A stretch of 15,008 nt of DNA from Streptomyces katrae (lineage in GTDB: Bacteria; Actinomycetota; Actinomycetes; Streptomycetales; Streptomycetaceae), in NCBI RefSeq assembly GCF_000717655.1, contig NZ_JNZY01000074.1:1-15008 (forward strand), written 5' to 3'. Shown here one piece after another: positions 6,473 through 13,743 of the stretch. A program made the position numbers and the translations under genes. The notes beneath the pieces were generated by a model that was not told where the DNA came from, searched no databases, and saw nothing but the letters and a program-made list of their open reading frames with translations. Numbering within the stretch: the first letter of the stretch is position 1; the number at the start of each line of letters is the position of its first letter.

Positions 6473-6551
6473 CGGCTGCCCGATCCATCCGGCCACGGTG
6501 CCGGGTGGTGAGGGGAGCCGGACAGACCGGCCCCGGAAGGAGCTGCACGCC

Positions 6552-6785
6552 ATGGCGAAGGACCCGAAGTTCACCGCTCGTGAGATCACTCAGATCGGCT
6601 GGTACACGGCCCGGATGGCCAAGCGCGGCATCGCCGGGGAGAACGTCCACCTCGGCGACCTGCAGAAGAAGGTCGACCGGATCATCGACGGCGCCCGCGA
6701 ACGCGAGGAGCGCCAGGCCGCCGACGCGGCCGAGGCCGAGAAGGCCGCCCGCAAGGCCAGGGCCAAGAACCTCAAGACGAATTAG
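6552..6785 (+). CDS. 77-residue helical protein (DUF6257-like)
   Basis: A soluble small protein with a short N-terminal domain (KFTAREITQIGWYTARMAKR, then NVHLGDLQKKVDRIID) and a C-terminal charged Ala/Glu/Arg/Lys-rich helix that may form a coiled coil. It resembles a family I recall as DUF6257 found before tra genes in AICEs; function unknown. GGAAGGAG at 6535-6542 supports the ATG at 6552 over the upstream ATG at 6498. Confidence 0.65.
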   Translation: MAKDPKFTAREITQIGWYTARMAKRGIAGENVHLGDLQKKVDRIIDGAREREERQAADAAEAEKAARKARAKNLKTN

Positions 6786-6877
6786 CTGTGCCCCGGCGCG
6801 GCCGCCCTCTCGCCAAAGAACGCCGGCCGCCCCGGGCCCTACCCGCCCACTTGTCAGCGAGAGCAGGAGTTCTCAGC

Positions 6878-8992
6878 ATGACCGACAACGTCGTCCCCCT
6901 GTTCAAAGACCCCCAGACTTCCACCGACACGATCCCCGCGGCGGATCCCGGACTGGCCGCACCCGACACCGTGCGTCCGGTCGGCGTGTGGCGCCGGCGC
7001 GGGCGGGGCCTGCGTGCGGCCGTGACCGACGAGCGCACCCGTACGGCTGCCCGGCTGGTGGCTCGGCACGGCATGTACGTCATCGGCGGGACCCGGATCA
7101 CGGCCAAGAGGACGTGGGACGGGCGGACCGCGTCCCGGTACGAGCGGATGATCCGCGCCGCTGAAGCCGCGGGGAACTTCGAGGAGGCCAAGGAGTGGGA
7201 GGACCGACTCACTCGCTACCGGGCCGCCCGCCACCACCGCCGCATGGACCTGATCAAGGCCCCCAAGGACATGGCCCTGAACGCCCTCTACGGGACCGGC
7301 CTCACCATCGGTGGGCTGCTCCTGCTGGGGATCGTGCTGGCCATAGCGAACAAGGACATCACGTGGGTGATCGGCCCGATCGGTGCGGTGATCGAGGCGA
7401 TCCGGTGGGCGGTCATGGTCGCCACCGTGGTGTGGGGCCCGGCCGTCACGGTCGGCCCGTGGCTAGGGTTACTGGCTCTGTGGGGCGTCGGCCGCCGCCA
7501 GGAGACCGCACCGCAGTGGGCGCTCCCCGCCCAGCAGCGTGACGACGCGGGAGCACCGATCACCCCGTCGATCGTGGTCACCGCCCTGCGCGACCTGGGA
7601 ATTGCTCCCCTGCGCAAGGCCATCAAGGATATGGGGGATGCCGGAGCAGCGATGCTCGGCCCGATCCGGATCGCCGGATGCGGCGTGGAAGTCGACGTCA
7701 CCCTCCCGTCCGGCGTATCGACCGCCGAGGTACAGGGCCGCCGCAGGAAGCTCGCCGAGAACCTGGCCCGCCACGAACACGAAGTGTTCATCACCCTGCC
7801 GGCCGCCGCTCGTACGGTCCGGTTGTGGATCGCCGATTCCGGCGCGCTGGACGAGCCGATCGGCCCGTCCCCGCTGGTCACCGACGAGACGCTGACCGCG
7901 AACTACAAGACCGGTAAGGCCCCTTGGGGTCAGGACCTGCGGGGCGACGGGGCCACGCTCAGCGTCTATCAGCGGATGCTGTTGATCACGGGTCTGTCGA
8001 ACCAAGGCAAGACGGCCGCGCTGCGCGCACTCGCCCTGTGGGCTGCCCTCGACCGCACGGTCGAGTTCCGGATCGCCGACCTCAAGGGCGTCGGGGACTG
8101 GGACATGTTCGACGGTATGGCTACGACCCTGATCCAGGGCCCGACCGACGAGCACGTCATCAGGGCAACGGAGATGGTGGAGGGGCTGGTCGCGGAGATG
8201 GAACGCCGGATCCAGGCCCCGGCCGGTACCACGTTCACGCCGCTGATCGGCATCGTCGATGAGGCGCAGGTCGCGTTCATGTGCCCCGCCATCGACAGCG
8301 AGAAGAAGCCCTATGGCGGCAGCAAGGCCACGTCGCGGTACTTCATGGCCGTCAGGAAGATCCACAACCAGGGCCGGGCCGTGGACGTCCTGCTGTGGGA
8401 GGGCACGCAGGACCCTACCGACCAGAACCTTCCCAAGCTCGTCCGTGAAGGCGCCCACACCCGCATCTCGCTCGTCCTCGGCACCGAGTCGCAGGCGCGC
8501 ATGGCGCTGGGAGACAAGGCCGTCGACGGCGGCGCCGCACCCCACCTGCTCCGCCAGGGCCTCGACAAGGGCACCGTGGTCGTCGCCTCCGACGGCATCA
8601 CCATCCCCGCCGGGCAAGCCTCCATCACCGTGCGCACCCACTACATCGACACCGACACCGCCGCCCTCGTCGCCGACCGAGCCAAGGCCCTGCGATCCGG
8701 CATCGTCACCGCCCACACCACCCCGGACGAAGACGCGCACGACCCGCTCGCAGACATCCTCACCGTGCTCGGCACCGAGACCCGCGTCCTGACGCAGGAG
8801 GCGCTGAAGCGGCTGGCCGCGCTGAACGGCAAGGCGTACGGGCGTTGGTCGTTCATCGACCTCAAGCGCGTCCTGGACGGCACCGGCGCGGAGCCGTACA
8901 AGTCCGACGGTCGCATGGTCATCGGCCGCGAACGCGTCGCCCGCGTCCTCGCCAACCGCCCCGACACCGGTTCCGCTTCCGCCGCCGAGTAG
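6878..8992 (+). CDS. traB: TraB/FtsK-type conjugative DNA translocase
   Basis: A 704-residue membrane-anchored ATPase, the one essential transfer protein in Streptomyces-type conjugation, where hexamers pump double-stranded DNA between hyphae. Residues 1-130 are cytoplasmic and basic. Hydrophobic segments lie near 140-158 and 165-202. The FtsK/SpoIIIE core has Walker A GLSNQGKT (372-379), the segment ADLKGVGDWDMFDG, Walker B IVDEAQ (D461, E462), and the conserved KIHNQGRAVDVLLWEGTQ block. The last 75 residues form a winged helix (ALKRLAALNGKAYGRWSFID region), as in the gamma/TRS-binding domain that selects plasmid DNA. ATG 6878 follows AGGAG by 8 bases; an in-frame GTG at 6788 lacks a good site. 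Leu198 is a TTA codon (7469-7471), predicting bldA-dependent transfer. Confidence 0.92.
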   Translation: MTDNVVPLFKDPQTSTDTIPAADPGLAAPDTVRPVGVWRRRGRGLRAAVTDERTRTAARLVARHGMYVIGGTRITAKRTWDGRTASRYERMIRAAEAAGNFEEAKEWEDRLTRYRAARHHRRMDLIKAPKDMALNALYGTGLTIGGLLLLGIVLAIANKDITWVIGPIGAVIEAIRWAVMVATVVWGPAVTVGPWLGLLALWGVGRRQETAPQWALPAQQRDDAGAPITPSIVVTALRDLGIAPLRKAIKDMGDAGAAMLGPIRIAGCGVEVDVTLPSGVSTAEVQGRRRKLAENLARHEHEVFITLPAAARTVRLWIADSGALDEPIGPSPLVTDETLTANYKTGKAPWGQDLRGDGATLSVYQRMLLITGLSNQGKTAALRALALWAALDRTVEFRIADLKGVGDWDMFDGMATTLIQGPTDEHVIRATEMVEGLVAEMERRIQAPAGTTFTPLIGIVDEAQVAFMCPAIDSEKKPYGGSKATSRYFMAVRKIHNQGRAVDVLLWEGTQDPTDQNLPKLVREGAHTRISLVLGTESQARMALGDKAVDGGAAPHLLRQGLDKGTVVVASDGITIPAGQASITVRTHYIDTDTAALVADRAKALRSGIVTAHTTPDEDAHDPLADILTVLGTETRVLTQEALKRLAALNGKAYGRWSFIDLKRVLDGTGAEPYKSDGRMVIGRERVARVLANRPDTGSASAAE

Positions 8993-9011
8993 AGGGAGCC
9001 GACCCCCGCAC

Positions 9012-9117
9012 GGTCAGGGAGGCAGGGAGAACTCCCTGAGCTCCTCCCTGACCTGCCTCCCTGGCTCTGACCTGCGCAAATGATCTGCGAGGGAGGCAGG
9101 GAGGCGTCGCAGGTCAG
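9012..9117. repeat. nested repeats, candidate replication origin or transfer locus
   Basis: This gene-free stretch between tra and rep is dense in repeats. GGTCAGGGAG (9012-9021) pairs with CTCCCTGACC (9044-9053), around an inner CAGGGAG-AA-CTCCCTG (9023-9038). AGGGAGGCAGGGA occurs at 9016-9028 and 9090-9102, with its complement's 11-mer at 9052-9062. CTGACCTGCG (9067-9076) pairs with CGCAGGTCAG (9108-9117), and CTGACCTGC is repeated at 9048-9056. Position just before the rep operon suggests oriV iterons; TraB-binding (clt) repeats are the alternative. Confidence 0.5.
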
Positions 9118-9213
9118 GCCCCCGAAACCCCTTCCACACGCACCCCGGCAGGGGGTGCCCAAGCCTCCCTGCAGGACCAACAGCAGGGATTCCGCTTCGC
9201 CCGTCCGACATGC

Positions 9214-9256
9214 CGAGAGCGGCCCCCACTCACGCCAATGATTGGGGCCGCTCTCG
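9214..9256 (+). terminator. hairpin between tra and rep operons
   Basis: CGAGAGCGGCCCC (9214-9226) and its exact complement (9244-9256) form a 13-bp stem with a 17-base loop. It ends 31 bases before the rep ATG and probably terminates transfer-operon transcripts or attenuates rep. It contains the upstream in-frame extension of rep from 9210, which argues against that start. Confidence 0.55.
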
Positions 9257-9287
9257 TCCAGCACGCTCAAGAACTGGAGAGACCAGC

Positions 9288-10205
9288 ATGACCCACCCGA
9301 CCGACTTCCCGCGAGACCTCGCCCGCCAGGCCTTACCCGAACACCTCCGCACCGCGCTCTGGCTCGCCGATCTCGGGTTGCCCGTACTGCCGCTGCGGGC
9401 AGGCAAGCTCCCGTTCGGGAACTGCCCGGCATGCGCGGACTCGGCGTGCGGCGACCGGCCCCACATGAAGGCTGCCGGGCCCTGCCAGTGCCCCGCCCCC
9501 TGCCACGCGTGGGCCGCCGCCACGACCGACCCCGCCGTACTGACCTGCCGGGAGTGGGCCCGGGCCTGGCAGCAGGCCGCAGCGGTCGCCTACCACCCTG
9601 GCGGGGGCGGTTTCACGGTTGTGGACCTCGACAACGCCGATGCCGTTGCTTGGGCCCGCCGGTCGCTTCCCGTGACCAAGACCGTGCCGACGACGCGCGG
9701 GGAGCACTGGATCTACCGGGGCTCGATGCAGTCCGCCAATCATGTCCGGCCGGGCGTCGACATCAAGTCCCTCATGTCGTACACCGTGTGGCGGGGCCCC
9801 GGCACCGGCCCCATCACTGTCCTGACGGATGCCGTCCGCGCGCTGGTCCTGAAGGAAGAGACCACCCGGCCCCTTCGCGGGGAGGTGGACTCTTCGTCTC
9901 CCGCCCGCGCCCGGTGGGACCGGTCCGTGGCCACCGGATGTCGCCACACCGACACCTACGTCCAGACCGCCCTGGACCGCGGACTGGCCATGGTCGCCGC
10001 CTGCCGCGACGAGGGCGCCGGCAGCACCGCCTACGGAGTCGCCCGCTTCCTCGCCAACCAGCACACCTCATGCCCCGGCCCCTGCGGCCTGGAGGCCATC
10101 GAACGCCAGATCATCGACACCGCCGTCGCCGTGGGCGTCCCCGAGAAGTACGCCGCCCGCGCAGTCACCAACGGCTTCAACGCGGTTGCGGTGAGGACAT
10201 CGTGA
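9288..10205 (+). CDS. bifunctional DNA primase/polymerase (Prim-Pol replication protein)
   Basis: A 305-residue AEP-type primase-polymerase that would start replication of the excised circle. A Cys-rich block follows the first 45 residues (C46, C49, C54, then PCQCPAPC), followed by the catalytic DLD (D113, D115) in FTVVDLDNADA, H140 in TTRGEHW, and D158 in GVDIKS, the usual Prim-Pol triad. The C-terminal 80 residues are helical with a second CPGPC. With the SF3 helicase two genes downstream it makes the RepPP type of AICE replication system. ATG 9288 follows GGAGAG with correct spacing. Leu16 is a TTA codon (9333-9335). It ends in a GTGA overlap with the next gene. Confidence 0.85.
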   Translation: MTHPTDFPRDLARQALPEHLRTALWLADLGLPVLPLRAGKLPFGNCPACADSACGDRPHMKAAGPCQCPAPCHAWAAATTDPAVLTCREWARAWQQAAAVAYHPGGGGFTVVDLDNADAVAWARRSLPVTKTVPTTRGEHWIYRGSMQSANHVRPGVDIKSLMSYTVWRGPGTGPITVLTDAVRALVLKEETTRPLRGEVDSSSPARARWDRSVATGCRHTDTYVQTALDRGLAMVAACRDEGAGSTAYGVARFLANQHTSCPGPCGLEAIERQIIDTAVAVGVPEKYAARAVTNGFNAVAVRTS

Positions 10206-10516
10206 CCACCCACCCCCGCTCCGCCGAACCGGCCCCCACTCCGGACGGCAGTAGCGCGCCGAAGGTCGTCGCCGAAGGCGTCCCTTCTGCCCTTCGCTCT
10301 GACCCGCGCTGGGACGACGGGCGCCGCCCCGTCGCCTGGCTCCACATCAACGCCCCCGGACGCGGCGTGACCCCGTCCGTTCGGTCCTGGTGCGCGTGTG
10401 GGCGGGACCTGTTTGCCGCCGGCCAGTGGCGGGCGCTCGCCCTGATCGCCGACCACGAGCACCACCGCGCCGTGTGCTCCCACATCACTCCGCAGGAAGG
10501 GAGGAAGGCCGCATGA
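10202..10516 (+). CDS. small Cys/His protein between primase and helicase
   Basis: A 104-residue protein. The first 45 residues are Pro/Ser-rich and probably disordered. The second half has WCACGRDLFAAGQ and later DHEHHRAVCSH, so C-x-C and C-x-H pairs that could bind zinc. I recall similar proteins encoded in many AICE replication loci but know no function; an accessory role for Prim-Pol or helicase is inferred from position. GTG start overlaps the primase stop and the stop overlaps the helicase ATG (ATGA), so the three genes are coupled. Confidence 0.65.
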   Translation: MTTHPRSAEPAPTPDGSSAPKVVAEGVPSALRSDPRWDDGRRPVAWLHINAPGRGVTPSVRSWCACGRDLFAAGQWRALALIADHEHHRAVCSHITPQEGRKAA

Positions 10517-11955
10517 GCCTCGCCAAGGAGCTCTCCGCTCCGTCCAACCCGATGGCTGTCGCCCGCCGGATCGTGCCCGGATGGGAAGACGAGCAGGGGC
10601 GCTTGCGGTGCAGGCGGTGGCGGGGGGCGTGGATGCGCTGGACCGGTACCTGCTGGCGCGAGTTCGAGGAGCAGCAGATGCGCGCCGCCCTCTACAAGCA
10701 GTTGGAGCACGCCACCTACGTGGCCGGCACCGACAAGGATGGTCTGCCGGAGGTCAGGGACTGGGCGCCCACCCGCACCAAGCTCAGTAACCTGCTGGAC
10801 GCCCTGTCCGCCATCACCCTCCTGCCCTCGGAGGTGGACGCCCCCTCCTGGATCGACCGGGAGGCGTCCGCGGCGGACCGCAGCCCGATCGTCGCCTGTC
10901 AGAACGGGCTCCTGCGGATCCGAGACCGGGCGCTGCTACCGCACACGCCCGGCTTCTTCAACCTAGTCTCGGTGCCGTTCGCCTACGACAGGCACGCGAC
11001 GGCCCCGGCCTGGGAGAAGTTCCTGCACCAGCTTTGGCCCGACGACCCCAGCGCCATTCAAGCCTTGCAGGAGTGGTTCGGCTACGTCCTCTCCGGCCGC
11101 ACCGACCAGCAGAAGATCCTGCTCATGAAAGGCCCCACCCGGTCCGGGAAGGGCACCATCACCCGGATCCTGACCGAGTTCGTCGGCAAGAAAAACATCG
11201 CCGGACCCACCCTGGCCAGCCTCGGCACAAACTTCGGACTGTCCTCGCTCGTCGACAAGCCCCTAGCTGTCATCTCCGATGCCCGCCTGACGGGCAACGA
11301 GGGAGGTCAGGTGGTCGAGCGGCTCCTCACGATCTCTGGCGAGGACACCATCGACATCGACCGGAAGTACCGCGACCTGTGGACCGGGAAACTGCCGACC
11401 CGGTTGATGATCCTCACCAACGAACTGCCCAGCTTCGGGGACAGCAGCGGCGTGATCGCCCGACGGTTCATCGTCCTCAACATGACCGTCTCCTGGCTCG
11501 GGAAGGAAGACACCACCCTCGACGAGTCCCTCAAGCGCGAGATGCCCGGAATCCTGAACTGGGCCCTCGACGGCCTTGCCCGTCTCCAGGAGACCGGCCG
11601 GATCACCCAGCCCGCTTCCTCCCAGGACGCGATCACGATCATGCAGGACACCGCATCCCCCACCAGCGCATTCGTCCGCGAGCGCTGCACCACCGGTCCC
11701 GACTGTGCCGTGCCCGTGGACGCCCTGTGGAACGTTTGGCGCGAGTGGGCCGAGGACAACGGCGTACGCGCCGGAACCAAGCAGGTCTTCGGCCGCAACC
11801 TCCAGTCCGTCGTCCCCCAGCTCCACCGGGAACGCCCACGCGACGAGTACGGCCGGCAGGTTCCGACGTACACCGGGATCACGCTCAACCAGTCCGCTCC
11901 ACATTCCCCTGAGTCGCGACTCAAGCGACTCAACCCCGCTCAGACCGCCCTCTGA
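10513..11955 (+). CDS. SF3 helicase, D5/P4 primase C-terminal type
   Basis: A 480-residue replicative helicase. The D5_N-like region covers about residues 60-180. The superfamily 3 ATPase follows: Walker A GPTRSGKGT (207-215), acidic Walker B strand LAVISDAR (D256), sensor LTNELP (N303) and arginine finger ARRF (R317-R318). The last 90 residues include a winged-helix-like region (VDALWNVWREWAEDNGVRAG). It should unwind the element for the adjacent Prim-Pol, as in phage P4-like systems where both parts are fused; here they are separate genes. The start overlaps the preceding stop. The final codons run into the left arm of the large inverted repeat at 11910-11985, so the repeat also encodes the Glu-Ser-Arg-Leu-Lys tail. 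Confidence 0.85.
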   Translation: MSLAKELSAPSNPMAVARRIVPGWEDEQGRLRCRRWRGAWMRWTGTCWREFEEQQMRAALYKQLEHATYVAGTDKDGLPEVRDWAPTRTKLSNLLDALSAITLLPSEVDAPSWIDREASAADRSPIVACQNGLLRIRDRALLPHTPGFFNLVSVPFAYDRHATAPAWEKFLHQLWPDDPSAIQALQEWFGYVLSGRTDQQKILLMKGPTRSGKGTITRILTEFVGKKNIAGPTLASLGTNFGLSSLVDKPLAVISDARLTGNEGGQVVERLLTISGEDTIDIDRKYRDLWTGKLPTRLMILTNELPSFGDSSGVIARRFIVLNMTVSWLGKEDTTLDESLKREMPGILNWALDGLARLQETGRITQPASSQDAITIMQDTASPTSAFVRERCTTGPDCAVPVDALWNVWREWAEDNGVRAGTKQVFGRNLQSVVPQLHRERPRDEYGRQVPTYTGITLNQSAPHSPESRLKRLNPAQTAL

Positions 11956-11985
11956 GCCGCGCTGAGTCGCTTGAGTCGCGACTCA
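11910..11985. promoter_or_regulatory. 23-bp inverted repeat built of six octamers, upstream of xis
   Basis: The 23 bases at 11910-11932 are exactly complementary to 11963-11985, with a 30-base spacer. Each arm contains the palindrome TGAGTCGCGACTCA plus an extra half-site spaced 9 bases on. The octamer TGAGTCGC (or its complement) therefore occurs at 11910, 11916, 11925, 11963, 11972 and 11978. The helicase stop lies in the spacer and xis begins 54 bases after. A cooperative regulator or recombination-factor site controlling xis-int is the likeliest role; a cruciform or terminator is possible. Confidence 0.6.
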
Positions 11986-12038
11986 ACGCAATGTGAATCC
12001 AACATCGCCCAAGACTGAGGAAGGACAGAGACCTCCCC

Positions 12039-12245
12039 ATGGCTCTCGTGGTGGTACCTGAGAGGCGACTGCACAGCGTGGAGGAAGCCGCGGAACTCTT
12101 GAGCGTGGGCCGCTCCACCGCCTACGAGGAGATCAGGCTGGGCCGTCTGCGCACTGTGCGCTCTGGCCGGCGACGGCTTGTCCCCACCGAGTACGTCGAC
12201 GAGTACGTCGAACTACTCAAGCGCGAGGCTGAGGCCGCCGCGTAG
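12039..12245 (+). CDS. xis: excisionase (MerR-like helix-turn-helix)
   Basis: A 68-residue DNA-binding protein that directs the integrase toward excision. It has the standard excisionase/HTH_17 layout: LHSVEEAAELLSVGRSTAYE (helix-turn-helix, residues 11-30), IRLGRLRTVRSGRRRLVP (wing) and a short helix DEYVELLKREAEAAA. The position directly before int is the usual one in AICEs. GAGGAAGGA at 12017-12025 is 13 bases from the ATG, which is rather long, so expression may be weak or the start slightly different. The octamer repeat upstream and the palindrome after its stop suggest separate control from int. Confidence 0.85.
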   Translation: MALVVVPERRLHSVEEAAELLSVGRSTAYEEIRLGRLRTVRSGRRRLVPTEYVDEYVELLKREAEAAA

Positions 12246-12261
12246 CACGAAACGACCCTCA

Positions 12262-12295
12262 AACGGGGCCGCACCCATATGGGTGCGGCCCCGTT
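12262..12295 (+). terminator. perfect 34-base palindrome between xis and int
   Basis: AACGGGGCCGCACCC (12262-12276), ATAT, then the exact complement (12281-12295): a 15-bp stem, palindromic even in the loop. It lies 16 bases after the xis stop and about 10 bases before the int ribosome site. As RNA it should terminate xis transcripts or limit read-through into int; as DNA it could bind a dimeric protein. Confidence 0.65.
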
Positions 12296-12316
12296 CTAAT
12301 GCACGAAAGGTGCCAC

Positions 12317-13510
12317 ATGGACGGCGAACGTGTGCCCGCCCGTAAGGCGGCGAACGGCGAAGACTCGATCTATTGGGACGCTTCCAAGAGTCGGTACGTC
12401 GGCGCGATCTCCCTCGGCTCCACCGCGGCCGGCAAGCGCAACCGAGCCAAGGTCTCTGGGAAGACCAAGACCGATGTCCGGCGGAAGCTGCGAGATCTCA
12501 AGAAGGAGCTGGAGAAGGGAGCCAAGGCTCCGGCCAACTACACGGTCAAGCAGGCCGTTGAGGATTGGCTCGTGCAGGGACTCAAGGGCAAGGCGTCCAC
12601 GAGCGTGGACACCTATCGCAGCCTCGCAGCCACGCACATCTACACGCAGCTGGGCGCAGCCAAGCTGCGCCTGCTGGAGGCCGATGAGGTTGACGAATGG
12701 CTCGACGGCCGGGCTGAGCTACTCGCGACGACGTCTCTGCGACTGGTCCTCTCGGTTCTGCGCCGGTCGATCGCGCACGCCCAGCGCAGAGGCAAAGCCG
12801 TTCGGAACGTAGCTGAGTTGGTTGAGGCCCCGGAAGGCAGGCAAGGCAGGCCCAGCAAGTCGCTCTCGCTCGAGCAGGGGGAGGCCGTCCTGCGTGCCAA
12901 GACAGGCAGTTGGATCCATGCCTACGTGGTGCTGTCGTTGCTGGTGGGGATGCGGCCGGAAGAAACTCGCCCGCTTACCTGGTCGCATGTTCACACCGGA
13001 CTCCCCGATGGGCGACCGCCGTACGTCGACGTTTGGCGCTCCGTTCGCAGCCACGGCGACACGAAGACTCGGAAGAGCCGCCGATCCCTAGCCATGCCCA
13101 AGCAGGTAGCCGCGGTGATGGATGCCTACTGCACACGGCAGCAGGCCGAGGCCAAGGCCGCCGGTCGAGAGTGGACTAGCGAGGGTCTCGTCTTCCCCAC
13201 AGAGGACGGGAAACTGCGGACGGCCTTGAACGTGCGACGCAACTTCCGCATTCTGCTGAAAGAGGCTGGCATCCAACGGCCGGCGGAATGGACGACACGA
13301 GAGCTGCGGACGAGTTTCGTATCGCTGCTCTCCGACCACGGTCTATCCATCGAAGTGATCGCCCGCATCGTCGGACACAGCGGCAGCAGCACGACCGAGC
13401 AGGTCTACCGGAAGCAGCTGCGGCCCGTCATCGCCGAGGGCGCTGAGGCCATGGACGAGATCTTCTCGGGGGGTGAAGGCGCGGCTCCTATTTCGCCCGG
13501 GACGACATGA
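12317..13510 (+). CDS. int: tyrosine-recombinase integrase
   Basis: A 397-residue site-specific recombinase. The N-terminal arm-binding region (1-75) is basic. The SAM-like core-binding domain covers about 75-175 (YTVKQAVEDWL onward). The catalytic domain has R213 (GMRPEET), the KTRKSRRS beta-hairpin lysine region, R331 in RELR (328-331), H354 in VGHS and the nucleophile Y364 in VYRKQL. The usual H of the HxxR box is Arg328 here. I recall RELRxSFVSLLSD as a common variant in Streptomyces integrases, so the protein should be active. ATG 12317 follows GAAAGG by 6 bases; the ATG at 12299 is too close to the palindrome. No premature stop. A hairpin and an att-like site follow. Confidence 0.92.
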   Translation: MDGERVPARKAANGEDSIYWDASKSRYVGAISLGSTAAGKRNRAKVSGKTKTDVRRKLRDLKKELEKGAKAPANYTVKQAVEDWLVQGLKGKASTSVDTYRSLAATHIYTQLGAAKLRLLEADEVDEWLDGRAELLATTSLRLVLSVLRRSIAHAQRRGKAVRNVAELVEAPEGRQGRPSKSLSLEQGEAVLRAKTGSWIHAYVVLSLLVGMRPEETRPLTWSHVHTGLPDGRPPYVDVWRSVRSHGDTKTRKSRRSLAMPKQVAAVMDAYCTRQQAEAKAAGREWTSEGLVFPTEDGKLRTALNVRRNFRILLKEAGIQRPAEWTTRELRTSFVSLLSDHGLSIEVIARIVGHSGSSTTEQVYRKQLRPVIAEGAEAMDEIFSGGEGAAPISPGTT

Positions 13511-13517
13511 GTCACTG

Positions 13518-13553
13518 GATCCTCGTTTGGTTCCGAAGAGCCAAACGAGGATC
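13518..13553 (+). terminator. int transcription terminator
   Basis: GATCCTCGTTTGG (13518-13530) and its exact complement (13541-13553) enclose a 10-base loop starting eight bases after the int stop. A long perfect stem without a U tract is usual for Streptomyces terminators. The related integrase relic has a hairpin at the same place. Confidence 0.75.
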
Positions 13554-13612
13554 GTCATCATGTAGTTGGCATCGCCCACAATATTCCGAAGTAGAGGGCA
13601 GGCGTAGAGAGT

Positions 13613-13624
13613 GATTAAGTCAGG
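13613..13624. other. internal att-like site downstream of int
   Basis: GATTAAGTCAGG matches the window start GCTTAAGGCAGC at 9 of 12 positions and shares TTAAG with the window end. It begins 60 bases after the int hairpin; the terminal GCTTAAGG begins 62 positions past the last base of the relic hairpin. The sequences between show patchy similarity. I infer that this is where an attachment core of the intact element lies. The rest of 13554-13743 has no gene. Confidence 0.3.
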
Positions 13625-13743
13625 TCCAGCCGCTCAGGAACTGGGTTCTCTGGGTGTAATAGGGAGTCGAGTTTGCCCCGTATTCTAGTCGGAGCCATCT
13701 CGCTGGCAGTGTCGCAGCGAAATGGATGTCGACGTCATCATCA

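Noticed and set aside
5491..7164. 557-residue plus-strand open frame
   Set aside because: Its Pro/Arg-rich translation runs out of frame through five genes that have good starts and family features.
7469..8740. 423-residue open frame on the minus strand across traB
   Set aside because: It is the antisense shadow of the strongly supported FtsK/TraB gene, has a Gly/Asp/Val-rich translation with no domain, and no ribosome site. Long antisense frames are routine in GC-rich DNA.
9013..9117. Repeats resembling a short CRISPR array
   Set aside because: Repeat units are short, in both orientations and irregularly spaced, and no cas genes are present; they fit origin or transfer repeats better.
9210..9287. 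Longer N-terminus for the Prim-Pol gene from ATG 9210
   Set aside because: The start lies at the edge of the 13-bp hairpin 9214-9256, lacks a ribosome site and adds an unconserved Arg/Ala-rich tail; ATG 9288 has GGAGAG.
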